Source: Conus ventricosus
Taxonomy: Eukaryota; Mollusca; Gastropoda; Neogastropoda; Conidae
Assembly: GCA_018398815.1 (NCBI GenBank)
Contig: CM031609.1
Span: forward strand, 34,792,747 to 34,856,746
Reading direction: 5' to 3'
Length of the DNA: 64,000 bases
Shown piece by piece: positions 1 through 12,208 of the stretch (position 1 is its first letter; each line of letters opens with the position of its first letter). The notes under the pieces were generated by a model that worked only from the letters and a program-made list of their open reading frames with translations, was not told where the DNA came from and made no database searches. Made by a program: the position numbers and the translations under genes.

Positions 1-429
1 GTTCCATTGCAGAATTTTTATATTGTTGTTAAATTTCATGTTTGAAAAAATAGATAACTAAACAAATAAATATATGTCGCTTTAACACAATGGAGCAATA
101 CTAAATTATACTAAGCTAATTTCCACTTGTAGTGATTTTGTGTATGATTGAAGGAAAATTTCGATACAACTGGTTATTAGTCTTTACAGTAAAACACAAA
201 TGGCGGTTGAACTGTCAAAATGCTGGGTGCTGGAGTTTCACAAAGTGTGTCCAGTGGTGATTTTAAACCCGTCATACAGTGGACTGTACATGTTCATCCA
301 CGGTCCGAAGGAGTGACGCGGATCTGTTGTGAAGGACTGGTAAGGCCCTGGGTGACGGGTCGGTGGGCGTCGAGCGACCTTCCGTGGTCTCTGCCAGAAG
401 ACGTCCCTGATGTGTCGCCCGATGATCTT

Positions 430-655
430 TTTGTGTGTGTGCTTGAGTGTGGTGTGTGTGTGTGTGTGGTGGTGTGTGGCGTGCGTGCGTGCGTGCGTGC
501 TGCGTGCGTGTGTGCGTGCGTGCGTGCGTGCGTGTGTGTGTGTGTGTGCGTGCGTGCGTACGCTGCGTGCGTGTGCGTGCGTGCGTGCGTTTGTGTGTGT
601 GGGTGTGTGTGTGTGTGTTGTGTGTGTGTGTGTGGTGTGTGTGTGTGTGTTGATA
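430..655 (+). repeat. (GT)n/(GTGC)n microsatellite
   Basis: Alternating GT and GTGC units. The flanks 1-430 and 700-1340 show nothing that I recognise. Confidence 0.95.
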
Positions 656-1344
656 CGTGTGGATATGTGTTTACTTGCAAATGCCATATACACTCTTTCT
701 CATAATGTTTCTTTTATTTGATTACTTACGACATTTCAACACTTTCTTTTTTTTTTTATTAAGTTATAGTTTACAACTTAATTCGATAAAGTGATCATCA
801 ATTGTATGTTCTGATTAGATTTACCTTCTGTACTTATGGTTTGAACAGCCACCCTAATTGATATGGCAGTTGTGAATAATAATTCAAAGAAGGAGGGGTT
901 CGGATGGTGACGGGGATGGCGATGGGAGGGTATGAAAACACACGTTTACCACCAGAACCTCCAATGCACACTGGCGGCAAAAAATACCACTTTTTATGTT
1001 GGGTGCTAGGGACTAAAAGTCACCTCCATACGTTACTAAAGTACCCCGAACAGGTTCCTATTCAGCGTAACGTAGCACAATAACCCGACTACAGTGTCAA
1101 ATTATTTTCAGTAAGGCATCTGGCATCGGAGGGGGGGGGGAAGGGGGGTTTGGGGAGGGAAGGGAGTAGCATCGCAGTCCCTTCGCACACTGAAGCGTAA
1201 AATGAACGCTTCCAGTTCCTCGTTGACCGAAGCCACCGAACGGGGCGTGATCTGATGGTGACGGTATTTCAAAGATGGTACATTCTCCCCACGGGATCAA
1301 GTAGGAAGGGTAAGAGGGGGGCCGGTGTGGGTGTATGAGTCCGA

Positions 1345-1366
1345 AGGTGTGTGTGCGTGCGTGTGT

Positions 1367-1417
<51 letters not shown>

Positions 1418-1532
1418 GTGTTGTGTGTGTGTGTGTGTGTGTGTTTGCAGGAGGAGGATGGTGTGATGGAGAGCCGCTATAGGCGCAATATTGCCCTTGC
1501 AATGCTGCTCTGTGCAAGTGCTGGGATCCAGT

Positions 1533-1589
<57 letters not shown>

Positions 1590-1599
1590 GTGTTGTGTG

Positions 1600-1631
<32 letters not shown>

Positions 1632-1646
1632 GTGTGAGTGTGTTGT

Positions 1647-1690
<44 letters not shown>

Positions 1691-1760
1691 TGTGGTGTGT
1701 GTGTGTTTTGAGTGCGTGCGTGCGTGCGTGTGTGAGTGCGTGTGTGTGTGTGAAACAAGT
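1345..1760 (+). repeat. Two (GT)n microsatellites
   Basis: 1345-1445 and 1532-1760, separated by 85 bases of unique sequence. Confidence 0.95.
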
Positions 1761-2033
1761 GACAAGTGGGTGGTCGGTCAGGGAGGGTTTTGTATGTGTG
1801 CATATGGAGACATACACGTACATGAATTACAAAGAATCATCATCATAAAATCACTAATTGAATAAAAAAAAACTTAACGGAAGAATCAATCACAATGCAC
1901 GTGGAATAAATCAACAAAACGAACGTTACAAAATTATTTTGCAAAGAAAACAAAAATCAAAGAGATAAACAAAATCTGCATAAATGATTAAAGAAAAATG
2001 AAAAGAAAAAGTAAACATATAAAGGAACGAATG

Positions 2034-2588
<555 letters not shown>

Positions 2589-2780
2589 CCAGCACATATT
2601 TGACTTTGTCTTTGCTGTTACCGTTCTTGACGCTTTTGGTGCATCGCCACCTGACTAGCTGGTTTACTGCCCTCTCTCTCTCTAGTCAGTGCTCCTTGTC
2701 CTCCATTCCCAGAAGCGGTGGAGTAAGGCTGAGGGATGTGTTCAGGGTTGGGGCTCGACAATCAAACTGCATGACGGTGA

Positions 2781-3486
2781 ATGGCCGAAACTCTTGATGC
2801 AAACCTTACAACATGCTTCGTGATGATAAGCTCGACAGTCCCTCAAAATCTTACGCAGTGCCGCACAGGTGAGCCAGCATTTGAAGTAGGCTCCAAGTCT
2901 GACGATGAATCACTGTGTGCTCTGTCCAGTCTTGGGTCGGCAGTCACTAAAACTGTTACGATGACCTTCCCCAGTGAAGTCTTATTTGCGCAAGCAAAGT
3001 TTCCTTCCTTCGGTAAGAGTCTGCAGACTCTTCATGTATACGAGACCTATATACATAGAGCACTCTCTATGACAATAAGGCGTTAACTTTGCTACCCATC
3101 TGTTTTGAGTCCGCCGTGCTACAGCAGCAACTTGTTCAAATCTATCTAAGCGGGTTTCGAGGCTATCCTTCTTTGTAATTATCTCTTTTCTCCCAAATCT
3201 GTCTCTCGTCTCTTCTCTCTATCAGTAGCTTTGTAAAGGCAACTCTGGAATCATTAGGTATTTTGCAAATACATCACTCGGTAAAACTATGTCATGTGAA
3301 ATATAAAAAAAAGCAAACCCTGATAGACCTAAACCAAAACTAGTAAAGTCGTTATGTTTGTAACAAGCATGGAATCATTTTGATAGTCCTTGAGTCTTGA
3401 ATATGCCATTACTAATCTGTTGTCACAGCAAACATCCTGGGAGCAAGTGATTCCAGAGACGACGAGCTACCTCGTGATCAACACGG
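2781..3486 (+). other. Possible small plus-strand exons
   Basis: An open stretch beginning near 2781 (ETLDANLTTCFVMIS) ends at 2870 with a perfect donor (CACAG|GTGAGCC, phase 1). About 560 bases later, CACAG|CAAACATCC to CACG|GTAGAA delimits a candidate 58-base exon whose phases match (1 to 1). The first peptide is faintly like the start of F-type lectin or F5/8-type repeats. There is no other support; the rest of 2590-4190 shows nothing recognisable. Confidence 0.2.
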
Positions 3487-4193
3487 GTAGAAATCATGTC
3501 GTTAGATATCCATGTCGACTTACAGATGCACGTTAGTTTAACTGTGGATGGTCCCTTGCTTAGACATACGTATTTGATACGTTTAGATCACATGGTTATT
3601 CAGGTGTTAGGCAGCCTTCCTTATTCACGAAATACGTTCAGCGTCTTCCCGGAACGATTCAGTTCTGCAAATGTTTTCATTGTAAATTAACAATTTTTTT
3701 AAAATTTACAGAAATACATAAGCCTATTTTCTTTGTCTGCAGCTTGAATGCGTCCGTCTATGATCGGCTATATATATTATGTTCACGCACGCCTTCAGCA
3801 GAAGCCTAACATGAATGGCATTAGCGAAAATAATGTGGCTGGATCTTGTCTGTGACTGGGAACATTAAGGAATAAACAAAGACATAAATAAACAAAGACA
3901 TAAAGTAAGGCAAGGCTGTATTTGAATCAACAAAAATTGAGAGATAAACTGTTTTCGCCGGAACTTTAAAAGACCAAATATGTATGTAGCCGCGTATGGG
4001 TCGGGATGAAAGGTGTTGGAAAAGCAAAAGGAATATGATATGAGACATAAGACTTTATAAAATGTACCTGATAATTCAGTGTGAGAATCAGCATTCAAAT
4101 ATTCCCCGCGAGGCGGGGACAAGACAGAAACTTAAAAGAAACAACTGTGAGAGTACAGGAGACATCCACGCAAATATGACAGCAAAAATGAAC

Positions 4194-4749
4194 CTGTCTG
4201 TTCCCACAGTCTATCATGTAGTCGTTGCACGCAATATGCTCACAGAAGTCTTCGTCACGTCCATCAAAACAGTCATATTGAAAATCACACACCAGACTGT
4301 AAGGCACGAACTCCCCAGTTATATCACAATAAAAGTACGGCTGCATCAGTCCCTGGGGCATCCTGCACGTCGCTCTGTGCCATGTCTCAGTGTTCTCCAG
4401 TCCCCTGCACTGGCTTTTCCGATCACAGGCGAGTAGTTTGTGAGTCAGGTGCTGCGTGAGACAGATTTCAAAATGAACATTTGAAGTGGTTGTGTTACCC
4501 GGGACAGGAAGAAAGACAGGTATGCTGATGCGGTGATGATCTGAAATGGAAGGGAGTTCACATACAAAGCCCGATGCCGTACTGTTACAACGACTTCCAT
4601 GGAAATTTTGTTTGGATGTGTCCCAATAAACGCATTGAATACGTTTCGGCCCTTTGTATTCAAATGTTTCCCACCAGTCATTAATGTAAGAAAATTCCAG
4701 CAGATAGAAAGCCACGGACCCGCTGTCCCAGCGCAAAGTGTCTTTGTAT
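4194..4749 (-). CDS. Receptor-like gene, exon with second half of C-type lectin domain and LDLa module(s)
   Basis: The acceptor TTATTTCAG at 4750-4752 starts an open exon that ends at CAG|GTTCAT. The first part completes a C-type lectin domain: LRWDSG, a disulphide-forming CVYWDT segment, and the closing SGFVCE. The usual Trp in the final W.D..C motif is replaced (NFHGSRC). After a linker rich in N-glycosylation sites comes an LDLa module (YFYCDITG, VCDFQYDCFDGRDEDFC) with an intact acidic calcium box, and the start of another (ACNDYMIDCGN). It is the most 3' exon visible; the rest of the gene should lie before position 1 or in small unrecognised exons below 4.19 kb. Confidence 0.68.
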
Positions 4750-4824
4750 CTGAAATAATTGTGGAAGTGGGGTATATGAAAAAAAGTTACTGAAGAATAA
4801 ATCATCGTCTTAACTCAAGTCTAT

Positions 4825-4881
4825 CTGTCTGTCTATCTGTCTGTCTCTGTCAGTCTGTCTGTCTCTGTCTCTGTTTCTGTC

Positions 4882-4920
<39 letters not shown>

Positions 4921-4932
4921 GCCTGTCTCTCT

Positions 4933-5006
<74 letters not shown>

Positions 5007-5010
5007 AACC
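4825..5010 (+). repeat. (CTGT)n/(CT)n microsatellite
   Basis: CTGT units grade into CT units. 5010-5480 downstream is AT-rich with no gene seen. Confidence 0.95.
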
Positions 5011-5484
5011 TTTCATCTTTTTTGTCACTTCGTTTCTCTCTCACTTTAATTTTGTTAACTCCATATTTATCATCGAAAAAACAACAACAAAAAACAACAA
5101 CAAACAAACACGTACATTGTTAATAGGAAATAAACAGATCAAATCTCAGCATACAGCAATACAACAACAAATTTTTCTGCGGTATCGAGTCAAATTTTTA
5201 TCAGCTAAAAAGAGGCATAGAGAGGAAAAACGTTGTGCACAAAAATGCAGATGATAACGACGTAAAAAAGCGGATCTTCATGCTTCTATAAAATTATGAC
5301 AGGCGCAGTTGTGGACAAGAGTAAAAAACAACAACAAATAACTTAGCATTATATTGTTTGGTCAATCGGTGGGCGATTGTATTTCTTAGGAGATCCAAGT
5401 AAAGGTTGTTCTGCACAATTCTTAGCCGCTGACAATGCTTGGGTTATTGAACAGCAGAGCTGACCACTCAGACTGTTCCATAAT

Positions 5485-6000
5485 TTTTTAAATCTCCCTT
5501 GCATCCTTAAATGGATCCTCAGGCATAGGCTCAAAGATTGTCCCTTACATTTTATTCTGTTTACATAATGTTTTCAGTTTTTCAGCAATTTTTTTCCTCC
5601 CCACACTTTCGTTTTGTTTTAGTTTCTACCTTTCGCTGGCTGCTTTGGGTGCTGTTGGATTCTTTTTTGAACCCTTGGTGGTGAGAACACCATAGAATTA
5701 CGGAATGTGGTGTGTCTCTATTGGACGCCAAGAGAGCAGACACAATCAGCCGTGTCTCCCTGGTGGGTCCGATCCGCCGGACGAAAGGCCTAGGAGCAGG
5801 CAATACATATAAATCTGCCTTCGAGAGGGATTGTGATGGTTCCCCCATGCAGCTAGTGAAGGGTTTCTCATAATTAAAACATATATTTTCCCATTTTCTT
5901 CACCTTCAAATTTTTTTTTCTCAAATCTTTGCAAAGTCATTATTATAATGATGGAAGAATTGTTGACCTGCACTTGTTTTCCCCCCACTACTTAATTGTT
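5485..6000 (+). mobile_element. Hammerhead-core dispersed repeat, copy A
   Basis: Shares with 52.03-52.7 kb the blocks TCTCCCTTGCATCC, GGTGCTGTTGGATTCTTTTT, ACCCTTGGTGGTGAGAACAC, a ribozyme-like core (5725-5795) and GATGGTTC ... ATGCAGCTAGTGAAG. The core is mutated here (CTGGTGG). Confidence 0.6.
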
Positions 6001-6389
6001 CAACTTAGCAATAGTATTAATAAATTTTCAAAGATTTTTCAGATCTTCTGTTGGTAAAAGAAATCTAAAAGGAAAGGTACTACACAGAAATAGTATCTGG
6101 TCCAAACTGATAACAAGACATCAGTAACACACTGTGTACCTAGCAAGATATGGACAACTGATGTTTTATATTTGCTTGACAAATTACACCTTTGTTTTAG
6201 GTCTGTACACATTGTGTCTTTTCGGAAGGATTTCAATGTCATATAAAGACTTTATGCAAACCTTATATTATCTGGAAATCATGTAAATTGATAGGTCGAT
6301 AGATAGACAGACAGACCGATGGAGAGAGAGGAAGATAGATGGATTGAGAGATTAAGAGGCAGGCAGGCAAACTTACATAGAGACAGACA

Positions 6390-6409
6390 GATATATATAT
6401 ATATATGTA

Positions 6410-6446
<37 letters not shown>

Positions 6447-6448
6447 AT

Positions 6449-6522
<74 letters not shown>
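6390..6522 (+). repeat. (TA)n microsatellite at PLE end
   Basis: Directly abuts the PLE pseudo-LTR at 6521. Confidence 0.95.
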
Positions 6523-6526
<4 letters not shown>

Positions 6527-6616
6527 AACAATATAAAAAAATGTCCTTAAAAAAATCTGAAAGGGCTCTCAACCTTCTAGGGAGCAACATCTGTTAAAAA
6601 TATTTTTAAAATAAAG

Positions 6617-6670
6617 TGTTAAAATCAACAAGCTTATTTCGAACCTCTTGCTCTCTCGTCAGGATATTCT
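6617..6670 (-). ncRNA. Hammerhead ribozyme-like motif in PLE tail
   Basis: On the minus strand the core reads CTGACGA, a weak stem II, then GAAAT, a short AAGCTT loop, the GTT cleavage triplet and GATTTTAAC, with GAT/ATC closing stem I. This is the minimal type I hammerhead layout described for PLE pseudo-LTRs. Stem II is imperfect here, so activity is doubtful. Confidence 0.5.
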
Positions 6671-7010
6671 TTTGGGGCACGCTATCTGTTTTTTTATAGC
6701 TTGCGGGACCCGATTCCGTTTCTGCAAGTGCAAGTCGCTGCACGTGTGGTCTGTGGTTCTTGTTGGGGTCTCTGTTCAGGTGGAGTGGGCTAACAAAGAT
6801 TTCCATTTGTGCCTGCAATTGTTTACTATTTGTACTTTTGTATTCAAAGTTGCTAGGTGTGGTTTATATAATATTAACCATTTTTCTGTGGAGCATAGAT
6901 AGCATTTTTTGGAAATATTGTTGTATGGTGTTGCTCTTTTTATGATTTTCCATGATATGCTGTAGTCTATTTTTTTTAAAAAATATCTTTGAGTCTCCAA
7001 ATGTATTTAC

Positions 7011-7223
7011 TCAGCTCTGTCTGGTTTTGTATTTTTCTTTTTTGAATGACTGTTTATGGTTTGCGTATCTGGTTTTGAAAGTGTTTTCAGTGATCCCTGT
7101 ATAAGTTTCTTTTTCATTTTCTGTTGTTACCGTAGCTTGGTATACAATATTGCTGTGAAGACATTTGTTGCTCAGGGGGCACTGTTTTTTTTTTAGTGCA
7201 GTTGCAAGATGTCCTTTCGGCAC
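7011..7223 (-). pseudogene. PLE GIY-YIG endonuclease segment
   Basis: C-terminal nuclease of the same element: a Cys-rich knuckle ([12 protein letters not shown]), then VYQATVT and YTGITE as the paired strands of a GIY-YIG fold, then [13 protein letters not shown] with the conserved Arg and His. It would nick target DNA. A second plus-strand copy (9226-9800) and a third minus-strand copy (42623-42372) carry the same block, so the family is multi-copy here. Confidence 0.72.
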
Positions 7224-7729
7224 CCTTCTCTGTTGTATTGCTTTTCATTTTGTTAGATGAGTCAATTATGTTTCTAAGGTTGGGCATACATGAGTATGAT
7301 AGTTTAATGGTGTTTTTGTTGAATATGTTGAACAGTTTGTGTTCTTTTGGGAATGATGTTGCCAAGATGTTAAAGAATTCTTTTCCTACGTTTGTTTTTA
7401 CTTGTCCATCGTATGGGGGGTTGTACCATATGATCTTCCTTTTCCTGTTTTTTCTTATTTCTGTTCGTGTTATTGTCTGGGCTGTATTGTAGTTTGTAAT
7501 CATAACCACTTTTTTGTAATGCTTCTTGGTATTCTGTTGCTACATTATCGAATACTTTTTCATTGCATGACAGGTTGGATAGTCTCTTGTTTATACCATT
7601 GGGTATTGTTTTTAGTATAGATGGTGGGTGGTTGCTTTTGATATTTACGTAGATTGGTATGTCATTGGGTTTTTTTGTATGGTTTGTACACATGGTCATT
7701 GAGGTCTTATGCTATGTCTAGGTAATTCA

Positions 7730-7948
7730 CTACTTTTTGTTTGCTTCTATTGTGATTTTTAAGTTGTGGTTTTTGAAGATTTTACATAATTCTTTTTTCT
7801 TGTTTTCAATAGTTCTTGGATTATTGTTTAATGCAGCGAGGCCGTCATCTCTGTACAAACCGACCTGTTTTCCAAGTTGTTTTTGCATGTTGGATAGCAT
7901 GAATAGTCCGACTAGTTTACATGTTTCGGCACCATCATACGATCCCAT
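7730..7948 (-). pseudogene. PLE reverse transcriptase, catalytic palm segment
   Basis: A short frame continuing the upstream RT in another frame. It contains [15 protein letters not shown] and [13 protein letters not shown]; the two aspartates of YRDD are the second and third catalytic acids. The arginine variant of the box seems typical of this PLE branch rather than a mutation, but I cannot check that here. Confidence 0.7.
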
Positions 7949-7982
7949 GGTTACATCAAATGTGGAGTTTTTGCTCGTTTTT

Positions 7983-8933
7983 TTAAATCAAAGTTTCATT
8001 TCTGCTGTGGACTAGGGTTTTCTTGGTGTGGAAAATAATCTCCATTTCTGACTCTGTTACTTTTGTGTGTTTGTTGGCAAATTTCAAAGTTTTGGTGAGT
8101 AGTTCTTCATCTATGGATGGGTAGAAGTCTACTATATCAAATGTGATAAACACTGTGTTTCTCTGTTTGTTGAGTTTCTTAAACCATTGGATAACTTCAT
8201 AGCTGTTTTTCCAAAGGTTGTATTCGGTATTTGATTTTACATCTTCTATAACCTTTTCCAGAATTCTCTTGCTTATTTTGCCCAGTTCGGATTTAGATGG
8301 GTTTATTAGTCTACATGTTGGGTTGTTTTGGAAGTTAGGCTTGTGGTCTTTAAGTGTTATGAAGGCTTCTTTTGTTGCTGTTGCCTCTACCCTGTCGCTT
8401 AACTCCATGCGGTGTGCAAGTTCTTTTTCTTTTTTGCGGATGTTGCTATGTGTGGTTTTATCAGCTTTCTTGTAATTTTTCTGGATGTTTTTGTTTAGGA
8501 GTTGGAAGTATTCCTTTAATTCCATTTTGTAAAAATTGTTAGTTTTATCAGCCTTTACGAATATCTTTTTATCATTTTGGATTTGTTTTATTTCATTTGC
8601 TAGTAATGTTTGAAAGTTATTATTTGATTTTTTTAATTCAATGTTGGCTATCAAACCCTTCATTTTATCTTCAAAAGGTTTCATTTCATCTATTGTCGGA
8701 GGTGATCGCCATGATTTGAAGCCATATGTGTTTTTGTCTTCATTCTTTGCATTTGGGTTTAGAAAGAAGAACGCCTTCCATCTCATGTTGCGTACAAATT
8801 TCTCGGTTTGTTCTATCATTTTTTTAGTGTAAGTTTGTGGGTTTGAAAACGGTATGTTTTTAGTAGATTGCCTAAAATTGATTTTCTCCATTTTTAATTT
8901 TGTTGGACCACAGTGCTCAATCGTGAGGAGCAA
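7983..8933 (-). pseudogene. PLE reverse transcriptase, N-terminal two thirds
   Basis: A 316-residue open frame covering the PLE-specific N-terminal region and RT motifs up to the first catalytic aspartate (FDIVDFYPSI). Motifs KDHKPNF and CRLINPS are the usual PLE fingers. The frame breaks just before the segment carrying the YRDD box, which resumes at 7948. In the cell this enzyme would copy the element RNA at a nuclease-made nick. Because the palm is split between frames, this copy cannot encode an active enzyme as assembled. Confidence 0.75.
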
Positions 8934-9036
8934 TTATCACGAACAATATAAAAATGTCCTTTAAAAATCTGAAAGGGCTCAACCTTCTAGGGAGCAACAT
9001 CTGTTAAAGATATTTAAAAAAAATTAAAATATTTTG

Positions 9037-9816
<780 letters not shown>

Positions 9817-9951
9817 AGAGAACGTAGAAATACCAATCCTGGGCCACTTCCGCCTCACCCAGTTTCGGGCGAAAGCGACCCAGGATTGGTATTTCTACGT
9901 TCTCTGACAAGTAAGACTTCAATAACCAAAAAATAACGATTATCTACAAAC
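9817..9951 (+). repeat. Left TIR of the Polinton-like element
   Basis: 135 bases matching the reverse complement of 15887-16021 with only a few differences. It contains its own 27-bp inverted arms (9817-9843 and 9879-9905) around a 35-base loop, so each terminus can fold into a hairpin. The last codons of the ATPase gene (stop at 9944-9946) lie inside it. Confidence 0.85.
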
Positions 9952-10554
9952 AAACATACTGTGTAGGGTTATCCGTTTTTAATACTAATTTACTAAACTT
10001 TTCAGATTTCAGTTTTTGTTTAATCCTATGTTTTTCCTGATCATTTTCAATAACATCATTTTCGCGCAAACATTCTTCAAATGAGTCTCTGTCTTTCATG
10101 TGAAATAACACTACAGTCTTTAACTGTTCTCTAAAGTCTTTTAAAACTGAGTTATATTTTTGGCATAAAATCCACACACTTATCCTAGCATGCCTTCCGC
10201 TGAAAGCTAGTTTTGACAAAGTGTTTCTCTTTTTAACTATGTCTCTTTCTGCTGAACAGTCATCTATAATAAATAGTGTCTGCGTTCCTTCAAACAATCT
10301 ATAAAAGTGTTCTAAACATTCACTCAGCTTATTGCTGGGATCAACTAAAATATGTCATCATCTGTCCATATAAACCTTCTATCATGATATGCTTTGTTCC
10401 ATTTAAGTGTTGGACAGAAAACCACAATATGATCAAAATTATAACGATAAACTGTTTGTAACAGGTCGAGGATAAATATTGTTTTTCCACAACCAGTCTG
10501 CCCACAAATCAATGAGCAATGAGGAGTTTTTGTCATAAAGTTTAACTGCTCCAT
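9944..10554 (-). pseudogene. Packaging ATPase (A32/FtsK-HerA-like), one frameshift
   Basis: About 200 codons reading from 10554. A Walker A motif (CGQTGCGKT) lies about 18 residues in; after one frameshift near 10340 the frame resumes with a Walker B strand (TLFIIDDCSAE) and a sensor-like segment (RISVWILCQKYNS), then a Lys/Glu-rich C-terminus. This order is that of the genome-packaging ATPases of Polintons, adintoviruses and related viruses, which drive DNA into the capsid. It is the last gene of the minus-strand cluster, 16 bases after the preceding ORF, and ends inside the left TIR. The single frameshift may be an assembly error. Confidence 0.75.
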
Positions 10555-10570
10555 AGTTTTATAACAGAAC

Positions 10571-11035
10571 TTAATCTAATCCAGTTATTATTTTTATCAT
10601 ACTCTCTGTCAAAACTTGTTCAGTATAATAAAATCCTATAAGGTCTAAATGTGTAAGATTAATCCAATTCAGTGCTTTAAGATTGTTTCTATTTAGACTA
10701 ATATTGATTTTGTTGCTTGTTGTTATGACCTTAATATCCTCGCCATTGTGAAGAACGACGACAGTAACTTTAAGACTGTCAACGTCTAAATTTTGCCAGC
10801 TAATTAGAATTCCTTTAAAAAGGACGCCACTAACGCCCACAACCCCATCCCTCTCCTTATCTTTTAAGACAGAAATTTCAAATATTATTGTGAACGTGTC
10901 CCCTAATTTCATTTGCGGCATGAACTGTAATTTTGTAGAAGCATCTTTTAAAACCGTTTCTCTTCTGTGGAGGATGTACTGTTTTTTCCCATACGGCTTT
11001 ATTTCAATCTCTTTCCGACTATTGTCATCTGGCAT
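10571..11035 (-). CDS. Polinton-like element ORF of unknown function (154 aa)
   Basis: An intact frame between the ATPase and the 128-residue ORF, 5 bases after the latter. The product is rich in beta-branched residues with alternating hydrophobic strands (TFTIIFEISVLK, VTVVVLHNGEDIKVIT) and no signal peptide or membrane segment, which suggests an all-beta soluble protein. No motif that I recognise. By position in a virion-gene cluster it could be a small structural or assembly protein; this is inference only. Confidence 0.6.
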   Translation of the reverse strand: MPDDNSRKEIEIKPYGKKQYILHRRETVLKDASTKLQFMPQMKLGDTFTIIFEISVLKDKERDGVVGVSGVLFKGILISWQNLDVDSLKVTVVVLHNGEDIKVITTSNKINISLNRNNLKALNWINLTHLDLIGFYYTEQVLTESMIKIITGLD

Positions 11036-11040
11036 AAGAC

Positions 11041-11427
11041 TTACATGTAAAGGGCCAGAGTTGAATGCTTTTCTGAAACTTTTTGGCGGCCAAAAAATGT
11101 AAATGGGCTTATGAATTCAAATTTTATGTCCCATTCTAAATATGGTTCCAAGTGCCAATTGAGGTCAGGTTTTCGAACTATTTTATATTCATACTGGCCA
11201 ACATTATTTGCTTCTAGATTGCGCAGTTGCTCTAGGTTAGGAAACTTTTTGCTGTCGCCAACCTCTTTGCGTTTATAATCACCATCTTTAGTGTACTCAA
11301 AACCATACAAAGCGCCTATCTCACCATTCTGTTCAAAGTCCGCAACGTCTGCAAGGTCTTTTAATTCTAAGGTTATACACCTTACAGGCGCCAATGTAAC
11401 TCCTGGTTCTTCTGGCCCACGCGACAT
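11041..11427 (-). CDS. Polinton-like element ORF of unknown function (128 aa)
   Basis: An intact frame 13 bases downstream of the capsid-like gene and 5 bases before the next ORF. It begins MSRGPEEPGVTLAPVRC, is acidic in the middle and ends with aromatic strands (WHLEPYLEWDIKFEF). No recognised domain. The tight spacing suggests co-transcription with the ATPase. It may be complete, since it starts with ATG and has a clear stop, or it may be the N-terminal part of a longer protein cut by a frameshift. Confidence 0.55.
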   Translation of the reverse strand: MSRGPEEPGVTLAPVRCITLELKDLADVADFEQNGEIGALYGFEYTKDGDYKRKEVGDSKKFPNLEQLRNLEANNVGQYEYKIVRKPDLNWHLEPYLEWDIKFEFISPFTFFGRQKVSEKHSTLALYM

Positions 11428-11440
11428 TTTTTAGAACAAC

Positions 11441-12190
11441 TTAATTTTTATTTTCCAAAACAATGTGTAGGTTATCACATTTCACAACTTTCCCCGCTTT
11501 GTCTGCAATTTTTATATTAAATGATCCAACCCTCCCACAAACTAATCTTTTAAACTGTAAATTAGGGAATTGTATAATTTCATAATCGCAATATGCAGCT
11601 TTCCCTGACGGAAGAGCTCTTAAAACAGTTGAGGCCTTCATCATATAAGTTTTCATCAGTGCTCAGCTCATCCAAATGAACATAGAGTAATGAATGTAAT
11701 GCAAGATCGAGCGGATTTTCTCCCTCATAAGTAGTTTTGGTCGGCGTAAGATAATGTTGCTTATAGCCCAGCCGACCGCAAAGGGCCATATCAGGGCTTT
11801 GGTCGGCGTAGCTCTAAATCTATAATTGTCAGCTGCAAAGCCTAACATTTTAGCTAGCTCTTTATCAAAATAGTAACCTCCTTCTTCTTCAGGCTTGAAT
11901 GTTAACATTGTTTTTAGATTTGCATTGTTAAGTTTAAGAGTAATGTCGAAGTTACTCATTGCTTCTTTTAGTGAGCAAAACCCGTAATAACCATCAGGTA
12001 TTGTTAAACTGGCTAACTTTGCCCCTGTTTTGTCAACTTTTAGAACCTTATTATTCTCCTTGATTCAGTTATATTAAACCATACGACTTTGTAGATATTT
12101 CATGGAGCGCGACCGTTTTGGCCCCGCAATTGTTATCAATAGCATGTTCTAAAAACGAAGGACGGTCTTGGGTTTTATTGTTACAAACAT
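11441..12190 (-). pseudogene. Minor-capsid (penton)-like gene, several frameshifts
   Basis: Starting from ATG at 12190, coding segments lie in all three minus frames and meet at frameshifts near 12150, 12065, 11800 and 11655. Recognisable pieces in order are TIPDGYYGF, a KMLGFAADN segment, LHSLLYVHLDEL and a terminal beta block ending in IVLENK. I associate the order (a G-Y-Y beta turn, LGF, a hydrophobic LYV strand, then a conserved C-terminal beta region) with the minor capsid-type protein of metazoan Polinton-like elements. That is recall, not a search result. It is first in the minus-strand cluster and starts only 18 bases from the divergent plus-strand gene. Confidence 0.5.
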
Positions 12191-12208
12191 TTTTTAAACG
12201 AAATAAAA

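Larger units (their letters stand above)
6521..9020 (-). mobile_element. Penelope-like retrotransposon (PLE), minus strand, frameshifted
   Basis: A nearly complete PLE copy reading from 8933 down to about 6610. The N-terminal block (8933-7983) holds the finger/palm part of a reverse transcriptase (FITLKDHKPNF, TCRLINPSK, FITFDIVDFYPSID). It continues after a frameshift at 7948-7730 with [15 protein letters not shown] and the catalytic GLYRDDGLA, then a thumb/linker (7699-7114). [15 protein letters not shown] knuckle leads into a GIY-YIG-type endonuclease ([16 protein letters not shown]) at 7223-7011, with a tail to 6776. Near-identical direct repeats, 6521-6610 and 8932-9020 (both start atcacgaacaatataaaa), behave as pseudo-LTRs. 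At least four frameshifts make it non-functional as written. Confidence 0.8.
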
